DNA from: Alphaproteobacteria bacterium
Lineage (GTDB): Bacteria; Pseudomonadota; Alphaproteobacteria; Rhizobiales; Beijerinckiaceae
Length of the DNA stretch: 64,000 nucleotides
NCBI GenBank assembly: GCA_016869595.1
Contig: VGDT01000003.1
Location: 1 to 64,000 of the forward strand
Reading direction: 5' to 3'
Part shown: piece after piece, positions 44,051 to 53,428 of the stretch
How the letters are laid out: every line of letters starts with the position of its first letter
Numbering within the stretch: the first letter of the stretch is position 1
Notes under the pieces: generated by a model
Told to the model about the DNA's origin: nothing
The model's database searches: none
The model's input: the letters and a program-made list of their open reading frames with translations, nothing else
Made by a program: the position numbers and the translations under genes

Positions 44051-45082
44051 ATGGCGGAAGAGAAGGCGCTTCTTTCGGTTCTACGTGGAGAAGAGCGAAA
44101 AATTCCGCCCTTGTGGCTGATGCGTCAGGCCGGCCGATACCTTCCCGAATACCGCGAGGTGCGGGCGACCGCGAAAAGCTTTCTCGATTTCTGCTATTCG
44201 CCGAAAAAGGCTGCGGAAGTGACGCTGCAGCCGATCCGGCGTTTCCACTTCGACGCGGCGATCCTCTTCTCCGACATTCTCGTCGTGCCCGACGCCATGG
44301 GCCAGCTTGTGTCATTCGAGACCGGCGCTGGGCCGCGGCTCGAACCGATCGAAACGCCGGAGCAGGCGGAGCGGCTCGGGAAGTTCAAGATTGAACATCT
44401 TTCACCCGTCTTCGAGACGATCGATCTGGTGAAAACGGCGCTGCCGTCCGATGTCGCTTTTATCGGCTTTTGCGGCGCGCCCTTCACCGTGGCGAGTTAC
44501 ATGATCGCTGGACAGGGAACGCCGGATCAGGGGCCGGCGCGTCTCTTCGCTTATCGCTACCCTGATGCATTTGCGAAGCTGATCGAGCGCTTGGTTGAGG
44601 CTTCGATCGACTATCTGGCGCGCCAGATCGATGCGGGCGTCGAGATCGTCCAGATCTTCGACAGTTGGGCCGGCGTCTTGCCGGCCCATGAATTCCAGCG
44701 TTGGTCGGCGGAGCCGGTTCGCCGCATCGTTGAAGGCGTCAAGGCGCGTCATCCGCGAACGCCTGTGGTCGCCTTTGTGCGCGGCGCAGACGCGCATTTG
44801 CCGAAACTCACGCAAACGATTGGCGCCGATTGCTATGGGATCGATACGGCGCTCGATCCTGCATGGGCTGTCGCCCAAACCGCGCGCAACGTTCCGCTGC
44901 AAGGCAATCTCGATCCGCTGGCGCTTGTTGCTGGCGCAGATGCGCTCGACCGCGAAGTCGATTCCATTCTCGCGGCATTCAAAGGCCGGCCGCATATTTT
45001 CAATCTTGGTCACGGAATCTTGCAGCAAACGCCGGTTGAAAATGTCGAACGGCTTGTCGCTCGCGTGCGACAGGGGGCCTGA
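44051..45082 (+). CDS. hemE: Uroporphyrinogen decarboxylase
   Basis: HemE decarboxylates uroporphyrinogen III to coproporphyrinogen III in heme synthesis. At 343 residues it has signature 1 PLWLMRQAGRYLPEYR and signature 2 region FIGFCGAPFTVASYM, with VQIFDSWAGVLPAHEF and FNLGHGILQQTPVENVERLV later on. The longer open frame to 43853 covers the AT-rich origin-like region and lacks coding character. ATG 44051 with GGAGGG ten bases upstream is the natural start. hemJ follows after 2 bp. Confidence 0.96.
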   Translation: MAEEKALLSVLRGEERKIPPLWLMRQAGRYLPEYREVRATAKSFLDFCYSPKKAAEVTLQPIRRFHFDAAILFSDILVVPDAMGQLVSFETGAGPRLEPIETPEQAERLGKFKIEHLSPVFETIDLVKTALPSDVAFIGFCGAPFTVASYMIAGQGTPDQGPARLFAYRYPDAFAKLIERLVEASIDYLARQIDAGVEIVQIFDSWAGVLPAHEFQRWSAEPVRRIVEGVKARHPRTPVVAFVRGADAHLPKLTQTIGADCYGIDTALDPAWAVAQTARNVPLQGNLDPLALVAGADALDREVDSILAAFKGRPHIFNLGHGILQQTPVENVERLVARVRQGA

Positions 45083-45084
45083 CC

Positions 45085-45504
45085 ATGTACGCATGGATCA
45101 AGGCGCTGCATGTCATCGCCATCATCTCCTGGATGGCGGGGCTTCTCTATCTGCCGCGGCTCTTCGTCTATCACGCGGAAATCGGCAAAGGCCCGCAGGC
45201 CGACACCTTTAAGATCATGGAGCGGCGGCTTTATCGCTACATTATGACGCCGGCGATGCTCGTCGCCTGGATAACGGGACTCTATCTCGCGATTGAGGGA
45301 GGGGCGCTGTCGTCAGGCTGGTTTCACGCGAAAGCGACGCTCGTCGTGCTTCTCACCGCCGCGCATATCCATGATGGCGTGCTACTGCGTCGTTTCGCGG
45401 AAGACGCCAATGTTCATTCGCCGCGCTACTATCGCATCGTTAATGAACTGCCGACCTTGCTGATGATCGGCATCGTCATCCTGGTGATCGTCAAGCCGTT
45501 CTGA
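45085..45504 (+). CDS. hemJ: Protoporphyrinogen oxidase HemJ
   Basis: HemJ is the membrane protein that oxidises protoporphyrinogen IX in many alphaproteobacteria and cyanobacteria. The 139-residue product has about four helices. Conserved residues appear in MYAWIKALHVIAIISWMAGLLYLPRLFVYHAE (His9), the loop KIMERRLYRYIMTPAMLVAWITGLYL and WFHAKATLVVLLTAAHIHDG. It starts 2 bp after hemE, so the two heme genes form one operon, closed by a terminator at 45531. Confidence 0.95.
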   Translation: MYAWIKALHVIAIISWMAGLLYLPRLFVYHAEIGKGPQADTFKIMERRLYRYIMTPAMLVAWITGLYLAIEGGALSSGWFHAKATLVVLLTAAHIHDGVLLRRFAEDANVHSPRYYRIVNELPTLLMIGIVILVIVKPF

Positions 45505-45530
45505 ATCTTGTGAAGCGACCGAGAGGGACG

Positions 45531-45555
45531 GCCGGCCTGGTCGGGTCGGCTTTTT
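45531..45555 (+). terminator. Rho-independent terminator after hemJ
   Basis: A 7-bp stem (GCCGGCC / GGTCGGC with one G-T pair) with a 6-base loop runs directly into TTTTT, 27 bp after the hemJ stop. The 190 bp from here to rho must hold the rho promoter and leader, in which I see no further structure. Confidence 0.72.
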
Positions 45556-45745
45556 CAAGGGCTAAAGCGCGCTCTTGATTCATGTCTGGAAATTGTCTAA
45601 GGGAGCTTATCCCTCTGAGGCCCGTGTCTGCTTGTAGCGGCATCGCCGGAATTTCCGCCGGCGCTCGGGAAGGCCATATTCCCCGCCCCACCGCTTATCC
45701 CCGGCTTCTCTCCACCTGCGCCCAAATACCCAAGGTTCATCCTGA

Positions 45746-47011
45746 ATGCGGGAAATTAAACTTTCGGACTTGAAGGCCAAGTCCGCCGCCGAACTCCTCG
45801 CTTTCGCCGAAGAGCATGAAGTCGAGAACGCCTCTCTCCTGCGCAAGCAGGAGCTCCTCTTCGCTATCCTGAAGCAATTCGGGAGCCGGGACGTCGAAAT
45901 CGTCGGCGAAGGCGTCGTCGAAGTGTTGCAGGACGGCTTCGGCTTTCTGCGCTCGCCCGACGCCAATTATCTCGCCGGTCCCGACGACATTTACGTCTCG
46001 CCCTCGCAGATTAGAAAGTTCGGCCTGCGCACCGGCGACACGGTCGAGGGCATGATCCGAAGCCCTAAGGAGGGCGAGCGCTATTTCGCGCTGTTGAAGG
46101 TCAACAGCATCAATTTCGAAGATCCGGAGAAGGTGCGCCATAAGGTGCCCTTCGACAATCTGACGCCGCTCTATCCGGATGAGCGGCTCAAGCTCGAAAT
46201 CGAAGATCCGACCAAGAAGGATCTCTCTTCGCGCGTCATCGATCTCGTTGCGCCGATCGGCAAAGGCCAGCGTGCGCTGGTCGTGGCGCCGCCGCGCACC
46301 GGCAAGACCGTGCTTTTGCAGAATGTCGCGCAATCGATCACGACCAATCATCCGGAATGCTATCTCATCGTTCTTCTCATCGACGAGCGGCCTGAAGAAG
46401 TGACCGACATGCAGCGCAGCGTGCGCGGCGAAGTCGTGTCGTCGACTTTCGACGAGCCGGCCGTGCGTCACGTGCAAGTCGCCGAAATGGTGATCGAGAA
46501 AGCGAAGCGCCTCGTCGAACATCGCCGCGACGTGGTGATCCTGCTCGACTCGATCACGCGGCTCGGGCGCGCCTACAACACTGTCGTGCCGTCGTCCGGC
46601 AAGGTGTTGACCGGCGGCGTCGACGCCAACGCTCTGCAGCGGCCGAAGCGCTTCTTCGGCGCGGCGCGCAATATCGAGGAAGGCGGTTCGCTCACGATCA
46701 TCGCGACGGCCTTGATCGACACCGGCTCTCGCATGGACGAAGTCATTTTTGAGGAGTTCAAGGGCACCGGCAACAGCGAGATCATTCTCGACCGCAAGGT
46801 CGCCGATAAGCGCGTCTTTCCGTCGATCGACATCACGCGCTCAGGCACCCGCAAGGAGGAGCTGCTTGTTGCAAGCGACATCTTGAAGAAGATGTATGTG
46901 CTGCGCCGTATCCTCAATCCGATGGGCACGGTCGACGCGATCGAATTCTTGCTCGGAAAGCTGCGCGAGACGAAGAACAATCAGGGCTTCTTCGATTCGA
47001 TGAATACGTAG
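45746..47011 (+). CDS. rho: Transcription termination factor Rho
   Basis: Rho is a hexameric RNA-dependent ATPase that ends transcription. The 421-residue product has the N-terminal helical domain ([24 protein letters not shown]), an RNA-binding cold-shock fold with [35 protein letters not shown], the P-loop [12 protein letters not shown] (181-192) after [10 protein letters not shown], and the Q/R-loop regions [38 protein letters not shown] and [28 protein letters not shown]. No insertion is seen. In many relatives mnmE follows directly; here a three-gene minus-strand cassette intervenes. Confidence 0.97.
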   Translation: MREIKLSDLKAKSAAELLAFAEEHEVENASLLRKQELLFAILKQFGSRDVEIVGEGVVEVLQDGFGFLRSPDANYLAGPDDIYVSPSQIRKFGLRTGDTVEGMIRSPKEGERYFALLKVNSINFEDPEKVRHKVPFDNLTPLYPDERLKLEIEDPTKKDLSSRVIDLVAPIGKGQRALVVAPPRTGKTVLLQNVAQSITTNHPECYLIVLLIDERPEEVTDMQRSVRGEVVSSTFDEPAVRHVQVAEMVIEKAKRLVEHRRDVVILLDSITRLGRAYNTVVPSSGKVLTGGVDANALQRPKRFFGAARNIEEGGSLTIIATALIDTGSRMDEVIFEEFKGTGNSEIILDRKVADKRVFPSIDITRSGTRKEELLVASDILKKMYVLRRILNPMGTVDAIEFLLGKLRETKNNQGFFDSMNT

Positions 47012-47057
47012 TCGCCCTGAGCGTCCTTAATCTTCGGCGAGCAAACGGCGCTTGTCG

Positions 47058-48071
47058 TTATTGCTCCGGCTTCTTCGTTCGATCCGGCGCTGGTTCATGC
47101 GTTGGCGGCGTGAGGTCGACCGGCGGAGCCTTTGCATCGACAAGCGAGAAGCCGATCGTCTTGCGGCGGCTGACCGCTGTTTCGCCTTCCGGGGTTGGCG
47201 TCTGGAGCGAATAGGACACGACGTAAAGCGGCTCTACTAAGGATGAGCGCTCCTTTTCCGGCATGACATACATGATCCTGGACCAGGCGACGTTCGCTTT
47301 GCCCTTTTGGGCTGCGACGATGTCGCGTTCGAACCGGCCGCGTAGCGCATCGATGGACTGTTTTGGCTCGAGCCAACGGCCACGACCGGTTGGCTCTTCC
47401 GTTTGGCCTGCTTGTTTTGACGCAACGGTCACGCCGCCCAATCGCAGACCGGATACGCGTCCGCTGGCGTGCACCGCTATACGCAGACCGGCGTTCGCCA
47501 ATTCGATGCCATTGATCGCGCGCCGCAAGGTGATGCGATATTCAACACGCTTGCGCTCGCTCGCTTTTGCCGCGCGCGAAGCGCCGCCGACCCAGGTGAA
47601 GCCGACATCGGCTTTCTGCCAATCGTACTGCGCTGGATCGATCAGCTTTCGTTGCGCAAGCGCATCAAACGCACTGTGGGCAATTTTCATTGCATCGCCC
47701 TGAGCGAGATCGCGCTCAGGCGCTCGCGCGGAAGCAAGCTCAGTGTCGACGATCCTCAGTTCATCGTAATCGGGCAGATAGGTCATTTCGAGCGAAGGCG
47801 CGTCAGGAATGGCGACTTGCATGCGACGCGCTTGAATATTCTTCAGGGGTTCGACGATGGGAGCCGCCGCTCGAAGTTCGCGCCCGGTGAGGGATTCGGC
47901 AGCCGAGCGGGCCAAATCCGAGATCGCTGATCTATCGCGTTCCTTCCAGCTCATTTCAAAAGTCGCGACGCGCTGCGGAATGTCCGATTTGCTGGGTTCC
48001 TGTGCGCGCGCGTCAATCGTTCCAAGCGACATTGAACTTGCGAGGACTGCGGCGAGAGAAAGATTTTTCAT
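47058..48071 (-). CDS. Secreted protein with PepSY/FTP-like segment, unknown function
   Basis: This 337-residue protein has a signal peptide (MKNLSLAAVLASSMSLGTIDARA) cut before QEPSKSD. The middle includes YRITLRRAINGIELANAGLRIAVHASGRVSGLRLGGVTV, which resembles the 'GI-V-x-V-x-G-V' pattern of PepSY/FTP propeptide domains that inhibit secreted peptidases. This similarity is loose and is my inference. The end is Pro-rich (KAPPVDLTPPTHEPAPDRTKKPEQ). The start ATG 48071 has GGAGG just upstream. It follows the caspase-like gene by 21 bp, so the two form an operon and may be partners. Confidence 0.7.
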   Translation of the reverse strand: MKNLSLAAVLASSMSLGTIDARAQEPSKSDIPQRVATFEMSWKERDRSAISDLARSAAESLTGRELRAAAPIVEPLKNIQARRMQVAIPDAPSLEMTYLPDYDELRIVDTELASARAPERDLAQGDAMKIAHSAFDALAQRKLIDPAQYDWQKADVGFTWVGGASRAAKASERKRVEYRITLRRAINGIELANAGLRIAVHASGRVSGLRLGGVTVASKQAGQTEEPTGRGRWLEPKQSIDALRGRFERDIVAAQKGKANVAWSRIMYVMPEKERSSLVEPLYVVSYSLQTPTPEGETAVSRRKTIGFSLVDAKAPPVDLTPPTHEPAPDRTKKPEQ

Positions 48072-48092
48072 AATAGCCTCCACGAAAATATT

Positions 48093-48917
48093 TCAGCAGC
48101 CGCTGGCGCCGTGGTCGTACATAATCCAGCAGAACCAGCCCCAAGGTTCCGGCGGCGTGAAAAGCAACGAATCGCCGCGCAACTTCGCTGTGTCGCGAAC
48201 CCAGTCGCAGTGGCTTGAGTCGAGCCCGTGCGTCAGCGCGATCGGAGAATTGTCGCCGGTAAACCAGCCAGGACGATCTTCCATCTCGTCGATCCAAGCT
48301 CTCGCATTCGTCTTGGAGTTCGTCTCCTCGAAGAAATCGCGCGGCTGGTCGTCCTTGACCGAGGGAGAATTATGATAGCCGAACTGTTGGCGAACTTCGT
48401 GATTGAAGTTGCGTGAAAGCGAATCGAGGTTCAGCGTGCAGCTCGTGACATACATTGCGTACACGGCCTTGTTTCCACCTTGTAGACCGAGCCGCGCCTG
48501 TGTTTCGAGATTGACCGTGCAGCGTCCATTGCGCATGAATCCGAACTGCACCAGCGCGCGATTGCCATGGCCAGCGTAAACCGTGAGTAGAAAGTTATCG
48601 CCATACAAATTGTCGACGCCAGATAATCCAGCCATCGTGGATTCGAAATAATCCTGCGGCCAGGCGTTCGAATTGGTCCATCGCTGGCCGGTCCAGCCAT
48701 TGGCGTTGAGAGAGCTTTGGAGGCTTGACGTCACGTCGTTGAGATCGGCGTTTTCGCAGCCGTTGCCCGAAAAGTCGGTCGATTCGTCGAGATAATATGT
48801 CTTGTCGGCCCATGCAGGTTGCGCGGCCAAAATTAGAAAGAGCAATGCGGCGAGATAGCTCTTCTCCCGTGTGCTTGCGACGTTTTGCGCAATGGGTTTT
48901 TCATCGATGGCAAACAT
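48093..48917 (-). CDS. Secreted protein with caspase/gingipain-like His/Cys layout
   Basis: This 274-residue protein starts at 48917 (AAGGAG upstream). An unusually long polar head precedes the signal helix SYLAALLFLILAAQPAWA, and the mature part begins DKTYYLDES. The segment NFLLTVYAGHGNRALVQFGF (H117-G118) followed 42 residues later by AMYVTSCTLN (S159-C160) matches the strand-HG / strand-xC layout of clan CD cysteine peptidases (caspases, metacaspases, gingipains). Further cysteines (54, 133 and three near the C-terminus) suggest disulfides. G/C content is visibly lower than in the flanking genes. No named family is recognised. A non-proteolytic role is possible. Confidence 0.65.
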   Translation of the reverse strand: MFAIDEKPIAQNVASTREKSYLAALLFLILAAQPAWADKTYYLDESTDFSGNGCENADLNDVTSSLQSSLNANGWTGQRWTNSNAWPQDYFESTMAGLSGVDNLYGDNFLLTVYAGHGNRALVQFGFMRNGRCTVNLETQARLGLQGGNKAVYAMYVTSCTLNLDSLSRNFNHEVRQQFGYHNSPSVKDDQPRDFFEETNSKTNARAWIDEMEDRPGWFTGDNSPIALTHGLDSSHCDWVRDTAKLRGDSLLFTPPEPWGWFCWIMYDHGASGC

Positions 48918-48967
48918 TTTCGTCTCCTTGATATTGCCTGCAAGAAAAGACTGGCGCTTAACGATAG

Positions 48968-49339
48968 TCAGTTGGAAACAACCTCCGCCGCGCAACGACC
49001 GTCGTTGCAATGCGGCGCGCGCAGCGGCGGACAGTAAAGCCGTTCAATCTGCGGACATGCGGCGCCTTGCGCCGCCGCGGATACACGTTGTGCTTCGCTG
49101 GCGCGCACGGAGGTCGGACACCGGCAACCTTTGACGCCGCCGGCGACTGCGCATGGCTCCTCCGGCGTACATCGCGTTGCATCGGCGACGATGCGATCGT
49201 AGTCGGCAATCGTGCTTTGCGCGCGCGCTGTTTCGAAACATGGATGAATGACGAAGCCGACGGCGAAAAGAATTGTCGCGTAAGCTTGCGTTTTAACGGA
49301 CGCGAAAATTCTAAAGCACAATGCGCGAAGCACGGACAT
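48968..49339 (-). CDS. Small secreted Cys-rich protein, unknown function
   Basis: This is a 123-residue product with an N-terminal membrane/signal segment (TQAYATILFAVGFVIHPCFETARA) cut near QSTIADYDRI. The mature part has eight cysteines (57, 63, 72, 74, 95, 103, 111, 116), enough for four disulfides, in the order CTPEEPC...GCRCPTS...CPQIERLYCPP...HCNDGRC. The pattern recalls small secreted Cys-rich proteins of myxobacteria and other predators, though that comparison is from memory. A GGAGAATCT site precedes the ATG. It is the promoter-proximal gene of the three-gene cassette, 50 bp before the caspase-like gene. Confidence 0.62.
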   Translation of the reverse strand: MSVLRALCFRIFASVKTQAYATILFAVGFVIHPCFETARAQSTIADYDRIVADATRCTPEEPCAVAGGVKGCRCPTSVRASEAQRVSAAAQGAACPQIERLYCPPLRAPHCNDGRCAAEVVSN

Positions 49340-49622
49340 GGAGATTCTCCGATGCTTACGTCACGAAGCGTGAACTTTAAAAGAACGCTTGAAAAGACTC
49401 GCCAACGAGAAACGGCCAATGCGTCGAATGGTTCCTGCGAAGGCTGACTTTTAAAAACAACTGCTGCGTTCTAGCGCTTCAGAATATGAAAAGAGTAGTC
49501 GCTAGGATTGGCCCGTGGCATGAGTCGCGTGAAGCTCATCGAAGCGTTGGGCAAATGTTCTCGAACTTCACCAATGTATGGACGATTGTCGACCTTGCGC
49601 GCGATTTGAAGCGCGCCGCGCC
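49340..49622. other. Divergent intergenic region between the secreted cassette and mnmE
   Basis: About 280 bp with mixed, lower GC content. It must hold the promoters for the minus-strand cassette and for mnmE. I see no repeat, tRNA or clear palindrome here. An ATG at 49578 lies in frame with mnmE but reads non-conserved residues. Confidence 0.45.
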
Positions 49623-50924
49623 GTGACCTCGCGCGACACAATTTTTGCGCTTGGCACTGGCGCCGGACGCGCTGCGATCGCGGTCATCCGAATATCCGGT
49701 CCGGGAGCGGGCGTCGCGCTTGAGACGTTGGCCGGGAAGCTTCCCGAGCCCCGGCAGGCGAGTTTTGCGATTTTGCGCGACCCAGCGACCGATGAAATGC
49801 TCGACCGTGGCGTCGCGCTTTTCTTTCCAGGGCCTGCCTCCTCGACGGGGGAGGACTACGCCGAGCTGCAGCTCCATGGCGGCCGCGCGGTCGTGGAGAG
49901 CACGCTTGCCGCTTTGCATCGGCTCTCTGGTCTGCGGCCTGCTGAACCCGGCGAATTCGCCCGGCGCGGCTTCGCCAATGGCAAGCTTGACCTGTCTCAG
50001 GCCGAAGCGCTCGCCGATCTCGTCGACGCGCAGACAGAGGCGCAGCGCCGGCAGGCGCTTCGGATCGCGGGCGGGGCCTTGCGGCGCAAAGTTGAAGGCT
50101 GGCGGGGGGTTCTGGTCGATGCTTTGGCGCTTCTTGAAGCCGAACTCGACTTCAGCGACGAGGCGGACGTCGGCGGATTTTCACAGGCGCGGCTCGCTGA
50201 AATGCTTTCTCGCGTCGCCGAAGACATGCGGGCGGCGCTACAGCTCGCGCCGGCGTCCGAGCGCATGCGCGACGGCTTCACGGTCATCATACTGGGGCAG
50301 CCAAACGTAGGAAAATCAACGCTGATCAACGCTCTGACCCAGCGCGATCTCGCGATCGTTTCGGCGATTCCCGGCACGACCCGAGACATGATCGAGGCTC
50401 ACCTCGATATTGGCGGACTTCCGGTCACGCTGATCGACACCGCGGGGCTACGCGAGGCGGCGGACGAGATTGAGCGTATCGGCGTCGATCGGACGCTGGC
50501 GCGCGTCGAGACCGCAGATCTGGCGCTGTGGCTATCGGATGCGGCGGAGCCGCCGCCGCCTGCGAGCGACGTCGAAATGATTCGCGTCGCCACCAAGATC
50601 GACCTGAGACCAGCGCCGGAAGACGCAATCGCGGTCTGCGCCTTGAGCGGCGAGGGGCTCGAAACTCTCGCCGCCGCGATCGAAGCGCGCGCCCGCGCCC
50701 GGCTGGGCGACGGCGCGGCGGCGCTGATCGTCAGGGACAGGCATCGCTTGGCCTTGGAGCAGGCAGTGGAGAGCATCGAAACGGTCATCGGCGGCGGCGG
50801 AGCGCTCGAACTTCATGCCGAAGAGCTGCGTCGCGCGAGTCGTGCGCTCGGCCGGATTGTCGGCGCCGTCGATGTGGAGGAGGTGCTGGACGCGGTTTTC
50901 TCGCGATTCTGTATTGGCAAATGA
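49623..50924 (+). CDS. mnmE: tRNA modification GTPase MnmE
   Basis: MnmE works with MnmG to make 5-carboxymethylaminomethyl-uridine at the wobble base of several tRNAs. The product (433 residues from GTG 49623) has the N-terminal TSRDTIFALGTGAGRAAIAVIRISGP, the helical domain with the G domain inserted (GQPNVGKSTLINAL, PGTTRDMIEAHLDIGGLPVTLIDTAGLRE, TKID), and the C-terminal FCIGK with the catalytic cysteine. A parS site follows 2 bp after the stop, and mnmG follows the parS. Confidence 0.95.
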   Translation: MTSRDTIFALGTGAGRAAIAVIRISGPGAGVALETLAGKLPEPRQASFAILRDPATDEMLDRGVALFFPGPASSTGEDYAELQLHGGRAVVESTLAALHRLSGLRPAEPGEFARRGFANGKLDLSQAEALADLVDAQTEAQRRQALRIAGGALRRKVEGWRGVLVDALALLEAELDFSDEADVGGFSQARLAEMLSRVAEDMRAALQLAPASERMRDGFTVIILGQPNVGKSTLINALTQRDLAIVSAIPGTTRDMIEAHLDIGGLPVTLIDTAGLREAADEIERIGVDRTLARVETADLALWLSDAAEPPPPASDVEMIRVATKIDLRPAPEDAIAVCALSGEGLETLAAAIEARARARLGDGAAALIVRDRHRLALEQAVESIETVIGGGGALELHAEELRRASRALGRIVGAVDVEEVLDAVFSRFCIGK

Positions 50925-50926
50925 TA

Positions 50927-50942
50927 TGTTTCACGTGAAACA
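50927..50942. other. parS centromere site 1
   Basis: The perfect 16-bp palindrome TGTTTCACGTGAAACA equals the consensus ParB-binding parS sequence. It lies between mnmE and mnmG, about 3.3 kb from parB. Confidence 0.95.
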
Positions 50943-50951
50943 GACCCAAGC

Positions 50952-52793
50952 ATGAAGAGTTTCGATGTCATTGTGATCGGCGGCGGGCACGCCGGCTGCG
51001 AGGCGGCGGCCGCGGCGGCGCGCCTTGGCGCGCGCACCGCGCTCGTCACGCAAAATCGCGCTCGAATCGGTGAAATGTCCTGCAACCCAGCGATCGGCGG
51101 CCTTGGAAAGGGCCAGCTGGTTCGGGAGATCGATGCGCTCGACGGCCTGATGGGGCGCGTCGCCGACGCCGCCGGCATCCAGTTCCGGGTTCTCAATCGG
51201 TCCAAGGGCCCGGCGGTGCGCGGCCCGCGCGCCCAAGCCGACCGCAAGCTCTATCGCGCGGCGATGCAGGCGGCGCTCGACGAGACCGAAAATCTGACGA
51301 TCGTCGAAGCTTCCGTCGAAGACCTGCTGCTCGAAGGCGAAAGCGTTCGGGGCGTCGTGACGGCGGCGGGCGAAATTCGGGCCTGCGCCGTCGTCGTCGC
51401 CACCGGCACCTTTCTTGGCGGCGTCATCCATATCGGCGACGAACGCACGCCGGCCGGCCGTATGGGCGACGCGCCTTCGAACACGTTGAGCCGACGATTG
51501 CGGGCGGCGGGCTTTGCGGCAGCGCGTCTCAAGACCGGCACGCCGCCGCGGCTCGACGGGGGCGCCATCCGCTGGGAAGCGCTCGAGGAACAATGGGGCG
51601 ATCCGACGCCCGAGCCCTTCTCCTATCTGACGACGAAGATTGAAAACCGTCAGATCGCCTGCGGCGTCACCCGCACGACGCCGGCCGCGCACCGGATCAT
51701 TCTCGACGATCTGCATCGCTCGCCCTTGCGCACGGGGGCGATTTCTGGCCCCGGACCGCGCTACTGCCCCTCGATCGAGGACAAGGTCACGCGCTTCGCC
51801 GATCGCGACGCGCATCAGATTTTTCTCGAACCCGAGGGGCTCGACGACGACACCGTCTATCCGAACGGCGTCTCGACCTCGCTTCCGCTGGCGACCCAGC
51901 AGGCCTTCATCAACGCGATTCCTGGGCTGGAAGAAGCGCGCATCCTGCGGCCCGGCTATGCGATCGAATATGATTATGTCGATCCGCGGGAGCTTTCCGC
52001 GACGCTCGAAACCAAGCGCATTCGCGGGCTTTTCTTCGCCGGGCAGATCAACGGCACGACCGGCTATGAGGAGGCCGCTGCGCAAGGGCTACTCGCGGGG
52101 ATCAACGCGGCCCGCCACGCGGCGGGAAAGAGCGCAGTCGTCCTCGATCGCGCCGAGGCCTATCTCGGCGTCATGATCGACGATCTCGTCACCCGCGGGG
52201 TCAGCGAGCCCTATCGCATGTTCACCTCGCGGGCGGAATATCGCTTGTCGCTGCGCGCCGATAACGCCGATGAGCGCCTGACGCCGCGCGGGCTCGAGAT
52301 CGGTAGCGTCGGGGTGGGCCGCGCGTCGCATTATGCCGCCCGCGCCGCCAGTCTCGAGGCTGCGCGAAAGATGCTGCAGACGCGGGAACTGACATCGGCG
52401 GCGGCGCGCCGGCATGGGCTGCCGGTCAATCAGGACGGTTTGCGTCGCAGCGCCTATGCGCTGCTCTCCTTTCCGGACATTACGCTGGATCGGCTGGCGT
52501 CGATCTGGCCTGAGTTCAACGGGATCGCGCCTGAAACGACGGAGCGGCTGGAGACAGAGGCGCGCTATGCCGTCTATCTCGACCGGCAGCAGGCCGATAT
52601 TGACGCGTATCGACGCGACGAACGCTTAGCTTTGCCGGGGGGACTGGACTATGCGTCGATAGCTGGCCTGTCGGCCGAGCTGCGCGGTAAGCTGAGCTAT
52701 CTTCGGCCGCGCACGATTGGCCAGGCGCAGCGCATCGACGGCATGACTCCTTCGGCGCTGACGCTGCTGGCGGCGCGGGCGCGCCGCGCGTGA
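50952..52793 (+). CDS. mnmG: tRNA uridine-5-carboxymethylaminomethyl synthesis enzyme MnmG
   Basis: This FAD/NADH-dependent partner of MnmE has 613 residues. The FAD motif is [26 protein letters not shown], followed by [37 protein letters not shown], the signature [12 protein letters not shown] and the conserved [26 protein letters not shown]. The C-terminal MnmE-binding helices end [25 protein letters not shown]. The stop overlaps the rsmG start (GTGA). Confidence 0.97.
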   Translation: MKSFDVIVIGGGHAGCEAAAAAARLGARTALVTQNRARIGEMSCNPAIGGLGKGQLVREIDALDGLMGRVADAAGIQFRVLNRSKGPAVRGPRAQADRKLYRAAMQAALDETENLTIVEASVEDLLLEGESVRGVVTAAGEIRACAVVVATGTFLGGVIHIGDERTPAGRMGDAPSNTLSRRLRAAGFAAARLKTGTPPRLDGGAIRWEALEEQWGDPTPEPFSYLTTKIENRQIACGVTRTTPAAHRIILDDLHRSPLRTGAISGPGPRYCPSIEDKVTRFADRDAHQIFLEPEGLDDDTVYPNGVSTSLPLATQQAFINAIPGLEEARILRPGYAIEYDYVDPRELSATLETKRIRGLFFAGQINGTTGYEEAAAQGLLAGINAARHAAGKSAVVLDRAEAYLGVMIDDLVTRGVSEPYRMFTSRAEYRLSLRADNADERLTPRGLEIGSVGVGRASHYAARAASLEAARKMLQTRELTSAAARRHGLPVNQDGLRRSAYALLSFPDITLDRLASIWPEFNGIAPETTERLETEARYAVYLDRQQADIDAYRRDERLALPGGLDYASIAGLSAELRGKLSYLRPRTIGQAQRIDGMTPSALTLLAARARRA

Positions 52794-53428
52794 AAGCAGA
52801 CGCCGGCCGGGAAGAGGCGCTGGATCTCTTCCCGGAACTCATGCCAATCGAAGCGGAGCTTGAAGTCTACGCGGCGCTGGTGCGGCGCTGGCAGGCGAAG
52901 ATCAATCTCGTGTCCTCTGGGACTCTCGACGACGTCTGGTTGCGGCATTTTGCCGATTCGGCGCAGGTGCAAGCCGCGGCGCCTCGTGTCAGGCGCTGGG
53001 TGGATATGGGGTCCGGCGCCGGCTTTCCGGGGCTGGTGACCGCTCTCCTCCTCAAGGGCCAGCCCAACGCTGTCGTCCACCTTATCGAGAGCGATCAGCG
53101 CAAGGCCGGCTTCCTGCGGGCTGTTTCACGTGAAACAGCGGCGCCGGCAATCATTCACCCCGAGCGCATTGAAAATGTGATGCCAAGGCTGGCCGGCCAA
53201 ATCGACGGCGTGAGCGCGCGTGCGCTCGCGCCGCTGACGCGCCTGGTCCAGCTTGCCGAAGAGACTCTTCAGGAGGGCGCTATTGGCTTTTTTTTAAAGG
53301 GGGAAGAGTGGCGAGATGAATTGACCGCAGTCGAAGCGCTGGGTAGCTTTAGCTGCGAATCGACGGCAAGCCGCACCCGCAAGGGCGCGCGTATCGTCGT
53401 CGTCAAGCGCAAGGCTTCCCCATCGTGA
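52790..53428 (+). CDS. rsmG: 16S rRNA (guanine527-N7)-methyltransferase RsmG
   Basis: RsmG methylates G527 of 16S rRNA; its loss gives low-level streptomycin resistance. The 212-residue protein has [22 protein letters not shown], the SAM motif [18 protein letters not shown] and [21 protein letters not shown]. Codons for VSRETA carry the second parS site, as in many alphaproteobacteria. The GTG start overlaps the mnmG stop, and its own stop overlaps the parA GTG, so mnmG-rsmG-parA are translationally linked. Confidence 0.95.
   Translation: MKADAGREEALDLFPELMPIEAELEVYAALVRRWQAKINLVSSGTLDDVWLRHFADSAQVQAAAPRVRRWVDMGSGAGFPGLVTALLLKGQPNAVVHLIESDQRKAGFLRAVSRETAAPAIIHPERIENVMPRLAGQIDGVSARALAPLTRLVQLAEETLQEGAIGFFLKGEEWRDELTAVEALGSFSCESTASRTRKGARIVVVKRKASPS
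53122..53137. other. parS centromere site 2 (inside rsmG)
   Basis: A second perfect TGTTTCACGTGAAACA lies within the rsmG coding sequence, about 300 bp before parA. It encodes part of VSRET, so the site is maintained under both protein and centromere constraint. Confidence 0.95.
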
